Shown: piece after piece, positions 9,031 through 17,398 of the stretch
How the letters are laid out: each line of letters begins with the position of its first letter
Position numbering within the stretch: the first letter of the stretch is position 1
Made by a program: the position numbers and the translations under genes
The notes under the pieces: model-generated
Database searches by the model: none
Seen by the model: the letters and a program-made list of their open reading frames with translations, nothing else
What the model was told of the DNA's origin: nothing
Assembly (NCBI GenBank): GCA_021794255.1
Contig: JAJYRF010000024.1
Coordinates: 1-33,916 of the forward strand
Source: a bacterium
GTDB lineage: Bacteria > SZUA-79 > Acidulodesulfobacterales > Acidulodesulfobacteraceae
Direction of reading: 5' to 3'
Length of the DNA: 33,916 nt

Positions 9031-10184
9031 CAGCAACCTTCTCTGAGCTTCTCGTGGAAAGAATAGTCGTGATTTGTATAATTAAAACCTTTAAGGCGGG
9101 AGACTTCTATGCCTTCGCCTTTGGGAGCAATGTCTTTAAGTTTCATATCGTAGTCAACCATAATCTTAACAAGTTCTATGAAGGTTACCTTTGGAGACCA
9201 GTTCAGTTCTTTAATAGCTTTGGAAATATCTGCCTGTAAAAACTCAACTTCCGTAGGCCTGAAATACTTCGGGTCAACCTCTATAACTGTTTCGCCGGTT
9301 TTTAAAACGGTATTGTATTTTTTGTCGAAACTTTTTATTATTCCTTTTTCGTCTATGCCGCCACACTGCCACTGAAGCTCTATACCTGCATAGTTAAAGG
9401 CGGCGTTTACAAAATCCCTGACGGTATGGCTGTCGCCCGTTCCTACGGCATAATCGGACGGTTTGTCTTGTGAAAGAATAAGGTGCATCATCTCGGTGTA
9501 TTCGGGAGCAAAACCCCAGTCTCTTTTTGCGTTTAAGTTGCCAAGGTATATCTTTTTTTGATTTCCGGTCAGTATATTGGCTAAAGCCATAGTGATTTTT
9601 CTCGTTACAAAGGTCTCTCCCCTTCTGGGGCTTTCGTGGTTAAATAGTATGCCATTTACGGCAAACATGTTATATGCTTCCCTGTAATTAACCGTTATCC
9701 AGTAGGAGTAAAGCTTGGCTGCGGCATAGGGGCTCCTGGGATGAAACTGAGAAGTCTCGTTCTGGGGCGGAGGAGTGGAGCCAAAGAGTTCCGAAGTAGC
9801 GGCGTTATAAATTTTAGACTTAACGCCGGTAGTCCTTACCGCTTCAAGAAGGCGCACCGTTCCAAGACCGGTAACGTCGGCCGTATATTCGGGAATGTCG
9901 AAAGCGACGCGCACGTGGCTCTGAGCGGCTAAGTGGTATATCTCGTCAGGATTAATACCGTAAAGAAGATTGGCGATACGGGACGAATCAGATATGTCGC
10001 CGTAATGCAGAAAGAGGCGCGCGTTTTTATTGTGCGGGTCAACGTAAAGGTGGTCTATCCTGTGGGTGTTGAAGGACGACGCCCTTCTTATTATTCCGTG
10101 GACTTCGTAGCCTTTGGACAAAAGGTACTCAGCAAGATACGAGCCATCTTGACCTGTTATGCCTGTGACCAGAGCTTTCTGCAA
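9030..10184 (-). CDS. gmd: GDP-mannose 4,6-dehydratase
   Basis: A protein of 384 residues, the usual length. G8-x-x-G11-x-x-G14 ([17 protein letters not shown]) binds NADP, and [15 protein letters not shown] is a Gmd hallmark. The catalytic set is T130/E132 (AATSELFG), Y153 and K157 (YAAAK). [17 protein letters not shown] and [10 protein letters not shown] are also diagnostic. It converts GDP-mannose to GDP-4-keto-6-deoxymannose, feeding Fcl and possibly an aminotransferase. The start is TTG at 10184, supported by a strong GGAGG nine nt upstream and the absence of an ATG before the Rossmann motif. Its DNA is visibly richer in G+C than the genes on both sides. Confidence 0.97.
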   Translation of the reverse strand: MQKALVTGITGQDGSYLAEYLLSKGYEVHGIIRRASSFNTHRIDHLYVDPHNKNARLFLHYGDISDSSRIANLLYGINPDEIYHLAAQSHVRVAFDIPEYTADVTGLGTVRLLEAVRTTGVKSKIYNAATSELFGSTPPPQNETSQFHPRSPYAAAKLYSYWITVNYREAYNMFAVNGILFNHESPRRGETFVTRKITMALANILTGNQKKIYLGNLNAKRDWGFAPEYTEMMHLILSQDKPSDYAVGTGDSHTVRDFVNAAFNYAGIELQWQCGGIDEKGIIKSFDKKYNTVLKTGETVIEVDPKYFRPTEVEFLQADISKAIKELNWSPKVTFIELVKIMVDYDMKLKDIAPKGEGIEVSRLKGFNYTNHDYSFHEKLREGC

Positions 10185-10226
10185 TGGTTTAAGCCTCCAA
10201 AAATATAAATATAATTAAACCGTTAA

Positions 10227-11141
10227 TTATTTATTATTATGCCTGTTCCTATTCTTTTCGATAAATTCGAGAAAAAACACAAGAAAAATGCCGAAAAACA
10301 ACGCTGAAATTCCGGATACGGCTACGATGAGCTTTTTATTCGGTTTGAAAGGCACGCTCGGCGTATAAGGTTTTGAAACTAAGCTAAACGGCAGATACAA
10401 ACGGTGCTTTAAATCGTAATTTACTTTATGAAGTTCGATTTTTAATGCGCTCGATTCCTGCAAAAACGATTTCGGATGCGCATAAATAGGCAGAAGTTTT
10501 CCGTTTTCTCCCGCGCCTTTAATAAGCATGCCGATATTATTAATTATATAATCAGTTTTGTCTAATTCCTTAATTAATACGGCTTTTTTGTAGAACAGAT
10601 ATTTTTTGTTTTTAGCGCTGAGAGCCGTAAAATATTCAGAATCGTTAATTCTTTTAAATATACCGTACGCTAAAGATTTAAACCCTTTGGTTTTATGAAC
10701 GTATATGGTGACCGCAATCAAGCCTGAGTTTTTAACCTGCCTGACGGACAGAGAACTTAAATATTTAACCGAGTTTACCGGAATACCTAATTGTTTGGAA
10801 ATTAAAACGTAATTACCGCTTGAAAGGTTAGAATCGATGGCGTTTATATATTGAGTAAAAATCTGAAATTCCTGATACTCCTTGATATTTTGGTTCGCAG
10901 TAGATATGGCATCAGCATTGCTTTTAATAAGCATCGACGACTTGTAAACCGGCTTAAGCAGAAATAGCGATACGGCGACGGAGACTATGAGGGCGGCTAT
11001 GAATATGCCGATAATGAGCTTCCATCTTCTTGCCAAAACCATTCCGAGCTCATAAAGGTCGATTTCGTCGTCGTCATTAGAAACGCAAGTCGGCTTGTTT
11101 GATTCTTCTAATATTTTATCTTTCTTTTCAGACTCTTCCAT
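10227..11141 (-). CDS. wzz: Wzz-type polysaccharide chain-length determinant
   Basis: A protein of about 304 residues. After an acidic cytoplasmic tail it has the Wzz motif DDEIDLYELGMVLARRW. A first membrane helix follows (about residues 38-62), then a periplasmic coiled-coil-like domain. The end is P-S-V-P-F-K-P-N-K-K followed by a second helix and the tail EFIEKNRNRH. The proline-rich segment before the second helix is the family signature. No C-terminal tyrosine-kinase domain is fused, so this is a co-polymerase of the Wzz type rather than Wzc. An ATG at 11147 lies only one nt after GGAG, whereas the ATG at 11141 is seven nt from it, so 11141 is preferred. It is the first gene of the run, behind the promoter at 11231-11259. 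Confidence 0.9.
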   Translation of the reverse strand: MEESEKKDKILEESNKPTCVSNDDDEIDLYELGMVLARRWKLIIGIFIAALIVSVAVSLFLLKPVYKSSMLIKSNADAISTANQNIKEYQEFQIFTQYINAIDSNLSSGNYVLISKQLGIPVNSVKYLSSLSVRQVKNSGLIAVTIYVHKTKGFKSLAYGIFKRINDSEYFTALSAKNKKYLFYKKAVLIKELDKTDYIINNIGMLIKGAGENGKLLPIYAHPKSFLQESSALKIELHKVNYDLKHRLYLPFSLVSKPYTPSVPFKPNKKLIVAVSGISALFFGIFLVFFLEFIEKNRNRHNNK

Positions 11142-11230
11142 CGTCATTCTCCATTTATTCTTACCGCTTAGCAGTGTATGCCGATATAGCGCTCTATTAA
11201 TTTATTTATTACATATTAAATATTCGTCAA

Positions 11231-11259
11231 AATATACAATATTCTTACTTCTTTGTCAA
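11231..11259 (-). promoter_or_regulatory. Sigma70-type promoter of the wzz-gmd-fcl run
   Basis: On the minus strand a perfect -35 TTGACA (11259-11254) is followed by a 17-nt spacer and the -10 TATATT (11236-11231). Transcription should start near 11224, leaving a leader of about 80 nt before wzz. It is one of the two best-looking promoters in the window. No operator or attenuator was recognised in the leader. Confidence 0.8.
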
Positions 11260-11351
11260 TAACCACTTCCACTAACCTTGAAATTTAAAGGATCAGATTC
11301 ATTTATTTGTTTGCTGCAAGCGAGTTTGCGAGCCAACCATCTATCCTATGT

Positions 11352-11510
11352 TTATTAATTAATTACTTTACCGTAAAGCTGGTTTTCCGATAAATATTAA
11401 TTTAAAGGGCAAAACATTTACATTCCGTTGCCGTTACTTACTAAACGTTTTTAAACCGTATATTCTATTATTTTCGGCTGTTTCTTTTAAGAAATCTAAA
11501 TCTTGTTTTT
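11352..11510 (-). repeat. Diverged direct repeat, copy 1 (3' tail of a broken gene)
   Basis: This segment aligns base by base with 32750-32911 in the same orientation, with several substitutions and small indels. On the minus strand its first part encodes the tail KQDLDFLKETAENNRIYG, matching QALDYLKEIAENNRIYG in the other copy. Similarity continues about 80 bases past the homologous stop codon. One missing T shifts the frame just before that stop. It is a gene remnant, an orphan 3' end, abutting the IS1380-like remnant. The other copy carries more of the gene and looks adenosine-deaminase-like. Confidence 0.75.
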
Positions 11511-11519
11511 TAATTCTTT

Positions 11520-12054
11520 TGCGTGTATTGAAAAAAAATGCTTTTTCAGTAAATGAATACGCTTTTGTTTGCTTCTATAAGAGAAATATCGGCATCGAAC
11601 ACTGCGTCTTTTATTCTTTTTTATTTTAATGTTTTTATAGCTAAATCAAGAAATAACACATCTATTGTTTTTTTTAATACATCTCGTTGCAAAGTCTCCG
11701 TTACTTTTAACGTTCTTTAAAAACCATTCTCATATTTTAGTGCTGTGGGGCATATTATCTAATCCCTATATAGCTTTAATAGTATCGTTTTTTCTTAAAA
11801 CAGTCTATATTAAAATATATTCTTTCTCCCGATACCATAATAGAAGAGATTAAAGATAATATTTTATGAGAGGGTTTATGGCCTCTGTTGTTTCCGGCTT
11901 TAGGAAGAAGGGTATCCGAGCTTTCTTTAAGACCTATATGCTTAAAATATTCTTCTGCTGAAAAAAGGCATGCTTTTTCAATGCCGTATAAGAATATATA
12001 GCCTAACGATGTAATCTTTTCGTTGCTAATATTTGAAACTATTGATAAAATCAT
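11520..12054 (-). pseudogene. IS1380-like transposase remnant, 5' part only, frame-broken
   Basis: From the ATG at 12054 an open frame runs 92 residues with the IS1380-family N-terminal pattern: EKITSLGYIFLY, then a Gly-Leu helix, LLPKAGNNRGHKPS, and a hydrophobic helix ending near YFNIDCFKKKRY. After the stop near 11776 the similarity goes on in other frames: GLDNMPHSTKI, EWFLKNVKSNGDFATRCIKK, TIDVLFLDL and finally KDAVFDADISLIEANKS. IS1380 transposases are usually over 400 residues; only about the first 40 per cent survives, with several stops and frameshifts. The catalytic core is gone. The element was a DDE insertion sequence that has decayed at the upstream edge of the wzz run. Confidence 0.65.
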
Positions 12055-12317
12055 TAGAAACTGGTTTAATATATTATATGCTACCTTATTGAGTTATTGT
12101 TTTTATTTGTTAAATGCATAACTATTATATAATAACCCAAGGTGGTTTTCAAGTTTCTAACGGTTATTTAAGAACAATAAATATAAGTTTAAAATTAAAA
12201 ATTTATCATCTTGAATAATCCGATATAATATGCTAAATTGTTCTTGTATAAAAATAGGAGCTGCTTTAGACGTTGAACTATCTAAGAGGCATATTTATTA
12301 GGCTAATATTAATATAA
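12055..12317 (+). promoter_or_regulatory. Upstream region of the plus-strand glycan unit, weak promoter candidate
   Basis: This AT-rich stretch of 263 bases holds no gene. A perfect -10 hexamer TATAAT sits at 12224-12229, about 80 nt before the start of the PglC-like gene, but the -35 position at 17 nt spacing (ATTTAT) is poor. A second TATAAT is at 12128-12133. Which one drives the plus-strand unit cannot be decided by eye. No JUMPstart/ops element was recognised. Confidence 0.35.
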
Positions 12318-12887
12318 ATGTATAAGATATTTAAAAGAATTATTGATATTTTATTTTCGATAATTATAATCATTGTATTATTTCCTGTAATGATTATAAT
12401 AGGTTTACTAATAAAGATAGATTCTAAAGGAAATATTATTTTTAAACAAAGAAGAATAGGAATAAATAACGTAGAATTTATAATATATAAATTTAGAACT
12501 ATGCGTTTAGGAACGCCCGACGTTGCAAAAAATCTGCTCGGACAAAATAACAGCATGGTAACAAAATTTGGCAAGTTTCTCAGAAGAACCAGTTTGGATG
12601 AAATACCGCAGCTTTTCAACATATTAAAGGGTGATATGTCCTTTGTCGGCCCTAGACCGGCTCTATACAACCAATACGACCTTATCGAATTAAGAACAAA
12701 AAATGGAATAGATAAAATCAAGCCGGGTATTACGGGAGTTGCTCAGGTAAACGGCAGAGAAGATATGCCGCTTGAAAAAAAAGTATCGTATGATAAATTT
12801 TATTTAAACAATTTATCTTTGTTGCTGGATATTAAAATAGTTATAAAAACATTTTTTGTATTATTTTCTAAAAAGGGGACTTATTAA
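12318..12887 (+). CDS. Small PglC-like phosphoglycosyl transferase
   Basis: A protein of 189 residues, the minimal monotopic phosphoglycosyl transferase without the large WbaP N-terminal part. A positively charged start KRIID precedes a re-entrant membrane helix with its breaking proline at P23. Then come SKGNIIFKQRRIG, YKFRTMR and the catalytic D94-E95 pair in RRTSLDEIPQLFNILKGDMSFVGPRP, and finally KPGITGVAQVNGR. It transfers a sugar-1-phosphate from a UDP-sugar to undecaprenyl phosphate. Enzymes of this size next to a PglF-like dehydratase often use UDP-N-acetyl-diaminobacillosamine or another 4-amino or 4-keto-6-deoxy sugar. It lies two nt before the dehydratase gene. No Shine-Dalgarno sequence is obvious before its ATG. 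Confidence 0.93.
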   Translation: MYKIFKRIIDILFSIIIIIVLFPVMIIIGLLIKIDSKGNIIFKQRRIGINNVEFIIYKFRTMRLGTPDVAKNLLGQNNSMVTKFGKFLRRTSLDEIPQLFNILKGDMSFVGPRPALYNQYDLIELRTKNGIDKIKPGITGVAQVNGREDMPLEKKVSYDKFYLNNLSLLLDIKIVIKTFFVLFSKKGTY

Positions 12888-12889
12888 TT

Positions 12890-14788
12890 ATGCTAGAAAA
12901 AACAAAAAATTATTTTTTAAAATATTTATTCATATTAATAGATTTTATATTAATTTTTTTATCGCTTTTCCTGTCTTTTGAAATAAGGTTCTATTTAGAC
13001 GTTCCGCCATATTACATTCAGAATATTATATTATATTTTTTCATATTTGCTTTAATAAAAATATTTTTATTAAAAGTATTTAATATTTACAAAATTATTG
13101 TTAAAAATATAGGCATAATAGACCTGTATAATGTATTAAAGGCTAGCTTTACATCGTCGGTAATTATTTTTATATTGTTTACGTCTATAAGAATAGCGCA
13201 CAATCAAAGCAGCTTCTTTATTCCGCTCTCTTATTTTCCCATTTCGGTAATAATTATAGATTTTTTATTATTTACTATGCTTATCGGAATCTCAAGAACC
13301 ATTACAAGAAGCTATAATGAAATATTTTTATTTAATAAAATAAAAAATAGAAAATATAAAACTTTAGTAATAGGCGCCGGCAACGCTGGAGAAAAAATAG
13401 TCAGGGATATTTTTAAATCGCCGGTTAAAACAAAATTTAATCCGGTAGGATATATCGACGACGACGAAGAAAAACATTATAAAACAACGAACGGAATTAA
13501 AATTTTAGGGGGCATAGAAAATTTTACCAAAATTATAAAAAAATTTTCAATAAATAATATTATTATTGCTATGCCGTCCGCCCATCAAAGCGTAATTAGG
13601 AATTATATTAATATTTGCATTGAAAACAAGATACATTACAATCATATTTATATTGTTCCGCCGGTTATAGAAAATTTAGATAGAAAAATTTCCATAAACA
13701 ATCTAAGAGAGATTCAGCCTGAAGATATTCTCGGCAGGGAAGAATTTGACTTGCCTCAAGGCCAAGCAATTACTAATGAACTTATGAATAAAACCGTTAT
13801 GATAACCGGAGCTGGCGGGTCTATCGGAAGCACTTTAGTAAGAAAAGTTTCCTTATTTAAACCAAAACTTTTGATTTTATTTGAAATAGATGAAACAGAG
13901 ATATTCTTTTTAATTCAAATGCTCAATAAATCTTTTCCGGACATGGAAATAATGCCTGTAGTCGGCGATATAAGAGACGAACAAAAAATCAGGAGTATCT
14001 TTGATAAGGTTGTCCCGGATATTATTCTACATGCCGCCGCTTATAAACATGTTCCGATAATGGAATCTAATGTGGATGAAGCAGTAATCAACAATATTTA
14101 CGGAACCGATATTTTATGCAGAACAAGTATGGAGTTCGGGGTTGATAAATTTATATTAATTTCGACCGATAAAGCCGTTGAACCTTCAAGTATAATGGGA
14201 GCTACAAAAAGAATAGCGGAAGCTATTCTGATATATTATAATAAATTAACCAATAAAACAAAATTTGCCGCAGTAAGATTTGGAAACGTTCTTGGCAGCA
14301 GGGGAAGCGTAATACCAATTTTTAAAGAACAGATAAAAAACGGGGAACAACTAACCATTACGCATCCGGAAATGGAAAGATATCTTATGAGCATAGATGA
14401 AGCCTCTTTATTGATATTATTTTCATTAAGCATTATGGGAAGCGCCGGATTTGACTTATTTTTTCTAGAGATGGGGAAAAAGATTAAAATTCTCGATATC
14501 GCCAATACTATGATTAAATTTTACGGTTTGGAACCGGACAAAGATATTAAAATAATATATACAGGAATAAGGCCCGGCGAAAAATTAACAGAAGAAATTT
14601 TATATGAAAAAGAAAAATTTGAAAATACTACTAATAAGAAAATTTATAGAATTACTAATAAAGAAAATTACGACCAATCTTTTTTTAAAGAAAAATTAGA
14701 CGAATTAATAAATGCCGCATGGATTCATAATGATATGGATGGATTAAAGAATAAGATTTCAAACATAATCAGTTATATTAATCAATAA
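12890..14788 (+). CDS. Membrane-bound UDP-sugar 4,6-dehydratase, PglF/WbpM/CapD family
   Basis: A protein of 632 residues, full length for the family. About four membrane helices fill residues 10-135. A first Rossmann-like section follows (VIGAGNAGEKIV, about 160-171, and VGYIDDDEE). The catalytic SDR domain starts near 300 with GAGGSIGS (307-314). D-I-R-D-E lies near 360, and HAAAYKHVPIMES near 381. The active-site segment STDKAVEPSSIMGATKR (425-441) has Met436 and Lys440 in place of the usual Tyr-x3-Lys, the hallmark of PglF/WbpM enzymes. These make UDP-4-keto-6-deoxy-GlcNAc. It has a good Shine-Dalgarno (AGGGG, about ten nt upstream). The DegT aminotransferase at 21817 could act on its product. 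Confidence 0.94.
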   Translation: MLEKTKNYFLKYLFILIDFILIFLSLFLSFEIRFYLDVPPYYIQNIILYFFIFALIKIFLLKVFNIYKIIVKNIGIIDLYNVLKASFTSSVIIFILFTSIRIAHNQSSFFIPLSYFPISVIIIDFLLFTMLIGISRTITRSYNEIFLFNKIKNRKYKTLVIGAGNAGEKIVRDIFKSPVKTKFNPVGYIDDDEEKHYKTTNGIKILGGIENFTKIIKKFSINNIIIAMPSAHQSVIRNYINICIENKIHYNHIYIVPPVIENLDRKISINNLREIQPEDILGREEFDLPQGQAITNELMNKTVMITGAGGSIGSTLVRKVSLFKPKLLILFEIDETEIFFLIQMLNKSFPDMEIMPVVGDIRDEQKIRSIFDKVVPDIILHAAAYKHVPIMESNVDEAVINNIYGTDILCRTSMEFGVDKFILISTDKAVEPSSIMGATKRIAEAILIYYNKLTNKTKFAAVRFGNVLGSRGSVIPIFKEQIKNGEQLTITHPEMERYLMSIDEASLLILFSLSIMGSAGFDLFFLEMGKKIKILDIANTMIKFYGLEPDKDIKIIYTGIRPGEKLTEEILYEKEKFENTTNKKIYRITNKENYDQSFFKEKLDELINAAWIHNDMDGLKNKISNIISYINQ

Positions 14789-14791
14789 GAT

Positions 14792-16201
14792 ATGAAAAAA
14801 CCGCTAATAATCGGAATTACGGCAAGTCCTAGAAGCGCCCTCAGACATGAAAGTATCGAATCAATCTTAAATTTTACATCCGATGAATTAGAATTAAAAG
14901 CGCTTTTACAAGAAATGGGGCATTTCAAAAAAAGGATTTCCAATTCCGATGGTGCTTTGATTTCGGCATTTTTCGGAGCAAAACATTTCGATTGCAATTT
15001 TTTATTATTTAATCTTCGTGACATATTCGATTTATCTAAAAAAAATTTAAACAAATTTTCTCGCAATAAAGAATTATTAATTGAAAATATTAAAAAAGCT
15101 GACGGAATTTTAATTAGCACCCCGGTTTATTTTGGGGACTGTTCTTCATATGTTTATGAACTTTTTAATTTAATAAACGAAAAAGATGAAGAATATTACA
15201 ATATTTTCAATAACAAAACGGTCGGCATTTTATCGTCAGGGGCAAAAAGAAACGGTGGACAGGAGACGACAAACATATTTACTCTTTTTGAATTTTTTAG
15301 TTTAGGCGCAAATATTATAGGGAACGGTCCTCCTACCTCTCAATATGGAGGAACTATATGGGCTGGGGATAAAGGCTCTATGGCTGAAGATTCCTTAGGG
15401 ATTGAAACTGCTATAGGAACCGGAAAGAAAATGGGAGAAATTCTAAACATTTTAAATCCTTACAATAAAAAACCGAATAAAAAAAACACCGATAATAATC
15501 ATTTGAATCTTGCCCTTATACTTCCCGGAGAAAAATCGTTATCTGAAAAAATAAAACAAGAAATAAATAATTTTATTGAAAAAATATTCAATTCTACTTT
15601 TGAAAAAAAGCGTATTTCTCTTGAGATAAGTTATATAGATATTGAAAAAGAGAATGAAAATATTAAAAGATGTTTAGGATGCAACGAATGTCCGCCGACC
15701 AAAAATAATCTTTACTGTATCATTGACGATAAAATAAGAAACATCAGAGACGCTTTATTAAATTCGGATTCAATTTTATTTGTTAATTATTTAAGGGGTA
15801 CAAAAGATATAGATACATGGATAAATTTTAAAGTATTTTTCGAAAGAACAAGGCATCTTAGGCATAATAATTTTGAATTAACTAATAAGCCTGCAGGTAT
15901 TATTACTGTATCCGACGAAAATTACATGCCTGAAAATAATTTAAGCAATGTTAAATTTATAACATATTTTTTAAGACATAATACTATATGCGTGGGCCCG
16001 CCGGCATTTGCCTTTTTAAGCGGTCCGCCTGATTCACCAAGCATTTCCGAAAAATCTAATGAAAGATTTTATAATTCAGCCAAAACAATGTTATCTAATC
16101 TTTTTAAATTATCGCATATGATTAAATCCGCAAGTGATGAAAATCCAAAGTCCGCTCTCTATATCCCCTACGGATTCGGGAAATTTAAAAATCATCAGTA
16201 A
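14792..16201 (+). CDS. Tandem flavodoxin-fold (NADPH:FMN reductase-like) protein of unknown role
   Basis: A protein of 469 residues formed by two flavodoxin-like halves. Residues 1-220 have the whole NADPH-dependent FMN reductase pattern: IIGITASPRS (phosphate loop position), ISTPVYFGDCSSYVYEL (107-123), GILSSGAKRNGGQETT and GPPTSQYGGTIWAGDKGS. Residues 237-440 repeat the fold more loosely. They carry four cysteines, C294-x2-C297-x2-C300 and C309, followed by IDDKI, the Cys-rich loop seen in iron-sulfur flavoproteins and quinone-reductase-like members. A Lys/Asn-rich linker (about 224-235) joins the halves. It starts three nt after the dehydratase gene, so it is almost certainly co-transcribed and part of the same pathway. 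I know no standard polysaccharide role for such a protein. Cofactor and substrate are unproven. Confidence 0.72.
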   Translation: MKKPLIIGITASPRSALRHESIESILNFTSDELELKALLQEMGHFKKRISNSDGALISAFFGAKHFDCNFLLFNLRDIFDLSKKNLNKFSRNKELLIENIKKADGILISTPVYFGDCSSYVYELFNLINEKDEEYYNIFNNKTVGILSSGAKRNGGQETTNIFTLFEFFSLGANIIGNGPPTSQYGGTIWAGDKGSMAEDSLGIETAIGTGKKMGEILNILNPYNKKPNKKNTDNNHLNLALILPGEKSLSEKIKQEINNFIEKIFNSTFEKKRISLEISYIDIEKENENIKRCLGCNECPPTKNNLYCIIDDKIRNIRDALLNSDSILFVNYLRGTKDIDTWINFKVFFERTRHLRHNNFELTNKPAGIITVSDENYMPENNLSNVKFITYFLRHNTICVGPPAFAFLSGPPDSPSISEKSNERFYNSAKTMLSNLFKLSHMIKSASDENPKSALYIPYGFGKFKNHQ

Positions 16202-16205
16202 ATAA

Positions 16206-17384
16206 TCATTTATTAAGCCTGAGAAGATGTTTCCATTTTTTTTTATCGAAAAGAAACCTTAAGATAACTAAAAATAAGCCGAAGAACGGTTTAATATCTT
16301 TTTTTGATATTACAGCATCGTATCTGTTTTTATCTTTAAAATCTATATACTTTATCTTTTGCCTGAACCTGTCCCGATTGAACAAAAAGTTTAGAAACTC
16401 TCCGGGGAATAGCCATTGCCCGTATTTTCCTACATCGTAAGTTAAAACCGGCTCAAATTTTTCATTAGATTCAAGCAGATACATAAGGTACGGAAAATCG
16501 ACTCCGCAGTCTATCGACAGGCTCAGTGTATTCCATAATCTTGGATTTATTTCCATCAGCACTGGTTTGCCGTTGTCTTTATTTATTATAAATTCTACCA
16601 ATGCTATGCCGTACCATTTAATTTCTTTTAATAATTTTAGCGCCAATTCCTCAATTTCATTATTTACGGTACTTTGCCAAAATGTTCCCACGCCGCCGTT
16701 AACGGGATATTGCCTGATAACTTTTTGAGTGAACTTAGCCGTAACATTTTGTTCTTTATCCAATAAAAAGCATATATGAAATTTTTCGGCGTCGGCATTG
16801 ATGTATTCCTGAATCATGGGAAACGGATAGTTTTTATGAATATTTAAATAAGTTTCCTTCAGTAACGAGTAATCGTTAACTATAGCTATTCCCCGCGATC
16901 CCGAGCTTTCTTTGGGTTTTATTAAAATAGGTAAATTTATATCTTTTGCCTTATCTATATCGTCAAGAGATTGAATATTTAACGTTTTAGGAGATGGGAT
17001 ACCGATATCTTCCGCTATCTTCATCGTAAGAGATTTATCTCTGGCTATTTTAACGGCTTCCCAATCCCCTACGGGTATTATTAGTTCCGCAGGGAAATAT
17101 GACCTGTATTCCGATACAGCCAGAACTGATTCGTCATCGGTGGGGAAAAGTATATCGAAGGGATATTTATCGTAAATCTCAACCAAAGAATCTATAAAAA
17201 GTTTATGGTCTATAGCAGGCGGAAAATACTTGAAATTCCTCTTAACATATTTTGAAAACCCTGTAATATTTATTTTGCTTTCTTCGCCTGAATATACAAT
17301 GAACCCTTTTTCTCCGAAACTTCTTACAACGGCTAAAGATTTTCTGTTATATCCGTCTGTTACAAAAATAGTTTTTCTATCCAT
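16206..17384 (-). CDS. ATP-grasp carboxylate-amine ligase-like protein
   Basis: A protein of 392 residues with the ATP-grasp fold. The N-terminal pre-ATP-grasp domain has FVTDGYNRKSLAVVRSFGEKG and DILFPTDDESV. The nucleotide-binding part is LPILIKPKESSGSRGIAIV, IQEYINADAEKFHICFLLD, and the metal-site strand ALVEFIINKDNGKPVLMEINPR. Such proteins form amide or similar bonds from a carboxylate, ATP and an amine, and are seen in capsule loci where uronic acids are amidated with amino acids. It is the last gene of the long minus-strand run and converges on the flavodoxin gene with only four nt between stops. No terminator hairpin is visible there. The substrate is unknown. Confidence 0.85.
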   Translation of the reverse strand: MDRKTIFVTDGYNRKSLAVVRSFGEKGFIVYSGEESKINITGFSKYVKRNFKYFPPAIDHKLFIDSLVEIYDKYPFDILFPTDDESVLAVSEYRSYFPAELIIPVGDWEAVKIARDKSLTMKIAEDIGIPSPKTLNIQSLDDIDKAKDINLPILIKPKESSGSRGIAIVNDYSLLKETYLNIHKNYPFPMIQEYINADAEKFHICFLLDKEQNVTAKFTQKVIRQYPVNGGVGTFWQSTVNNEIEELALKLLKEIKWYGIALVEFIINKDNGKPVLMEINPRLWNTLSLSIDCGVDFPYLMYLLESNEKFEPVLTYDVGKYGQWLFPGEFLNFLFNRDRFRQKIKYIDFKDKNRYDAVISKKDIKPFFGLFLVILRFLFDKKKWKHLLRLNK

Positions 17385-17398
17385 AAAATTATTGTTCC

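Noticed and set aside
9741..10208. Two plus-strand open frames opposite gmd
   Set aside because: They are shadows of the higher-G+C gmd gene, with no start signal or recognisable motif.
11665..11853. 62-residue plus-strand open frame
   Set aside because: It lies opposite the IS1380-like remnant and has no family pattern or ribosome-binding site.
12273..12317. Fourteen-codon leader peptide ending directly before the PglC-like ATG
   Set aside because: A TTG frame ends in TAA touching the ATG, but the only GGAG lies about 12 nt from the TTG and no attenuator hairpin is visible.
12278..12721. 147-residue minus-strand open frame
   Set aside because: It is antisense to the PglC-like transferase, whose motifs are complete; the minus frame is rich in Ile and Ser runs and shows no family pattern.
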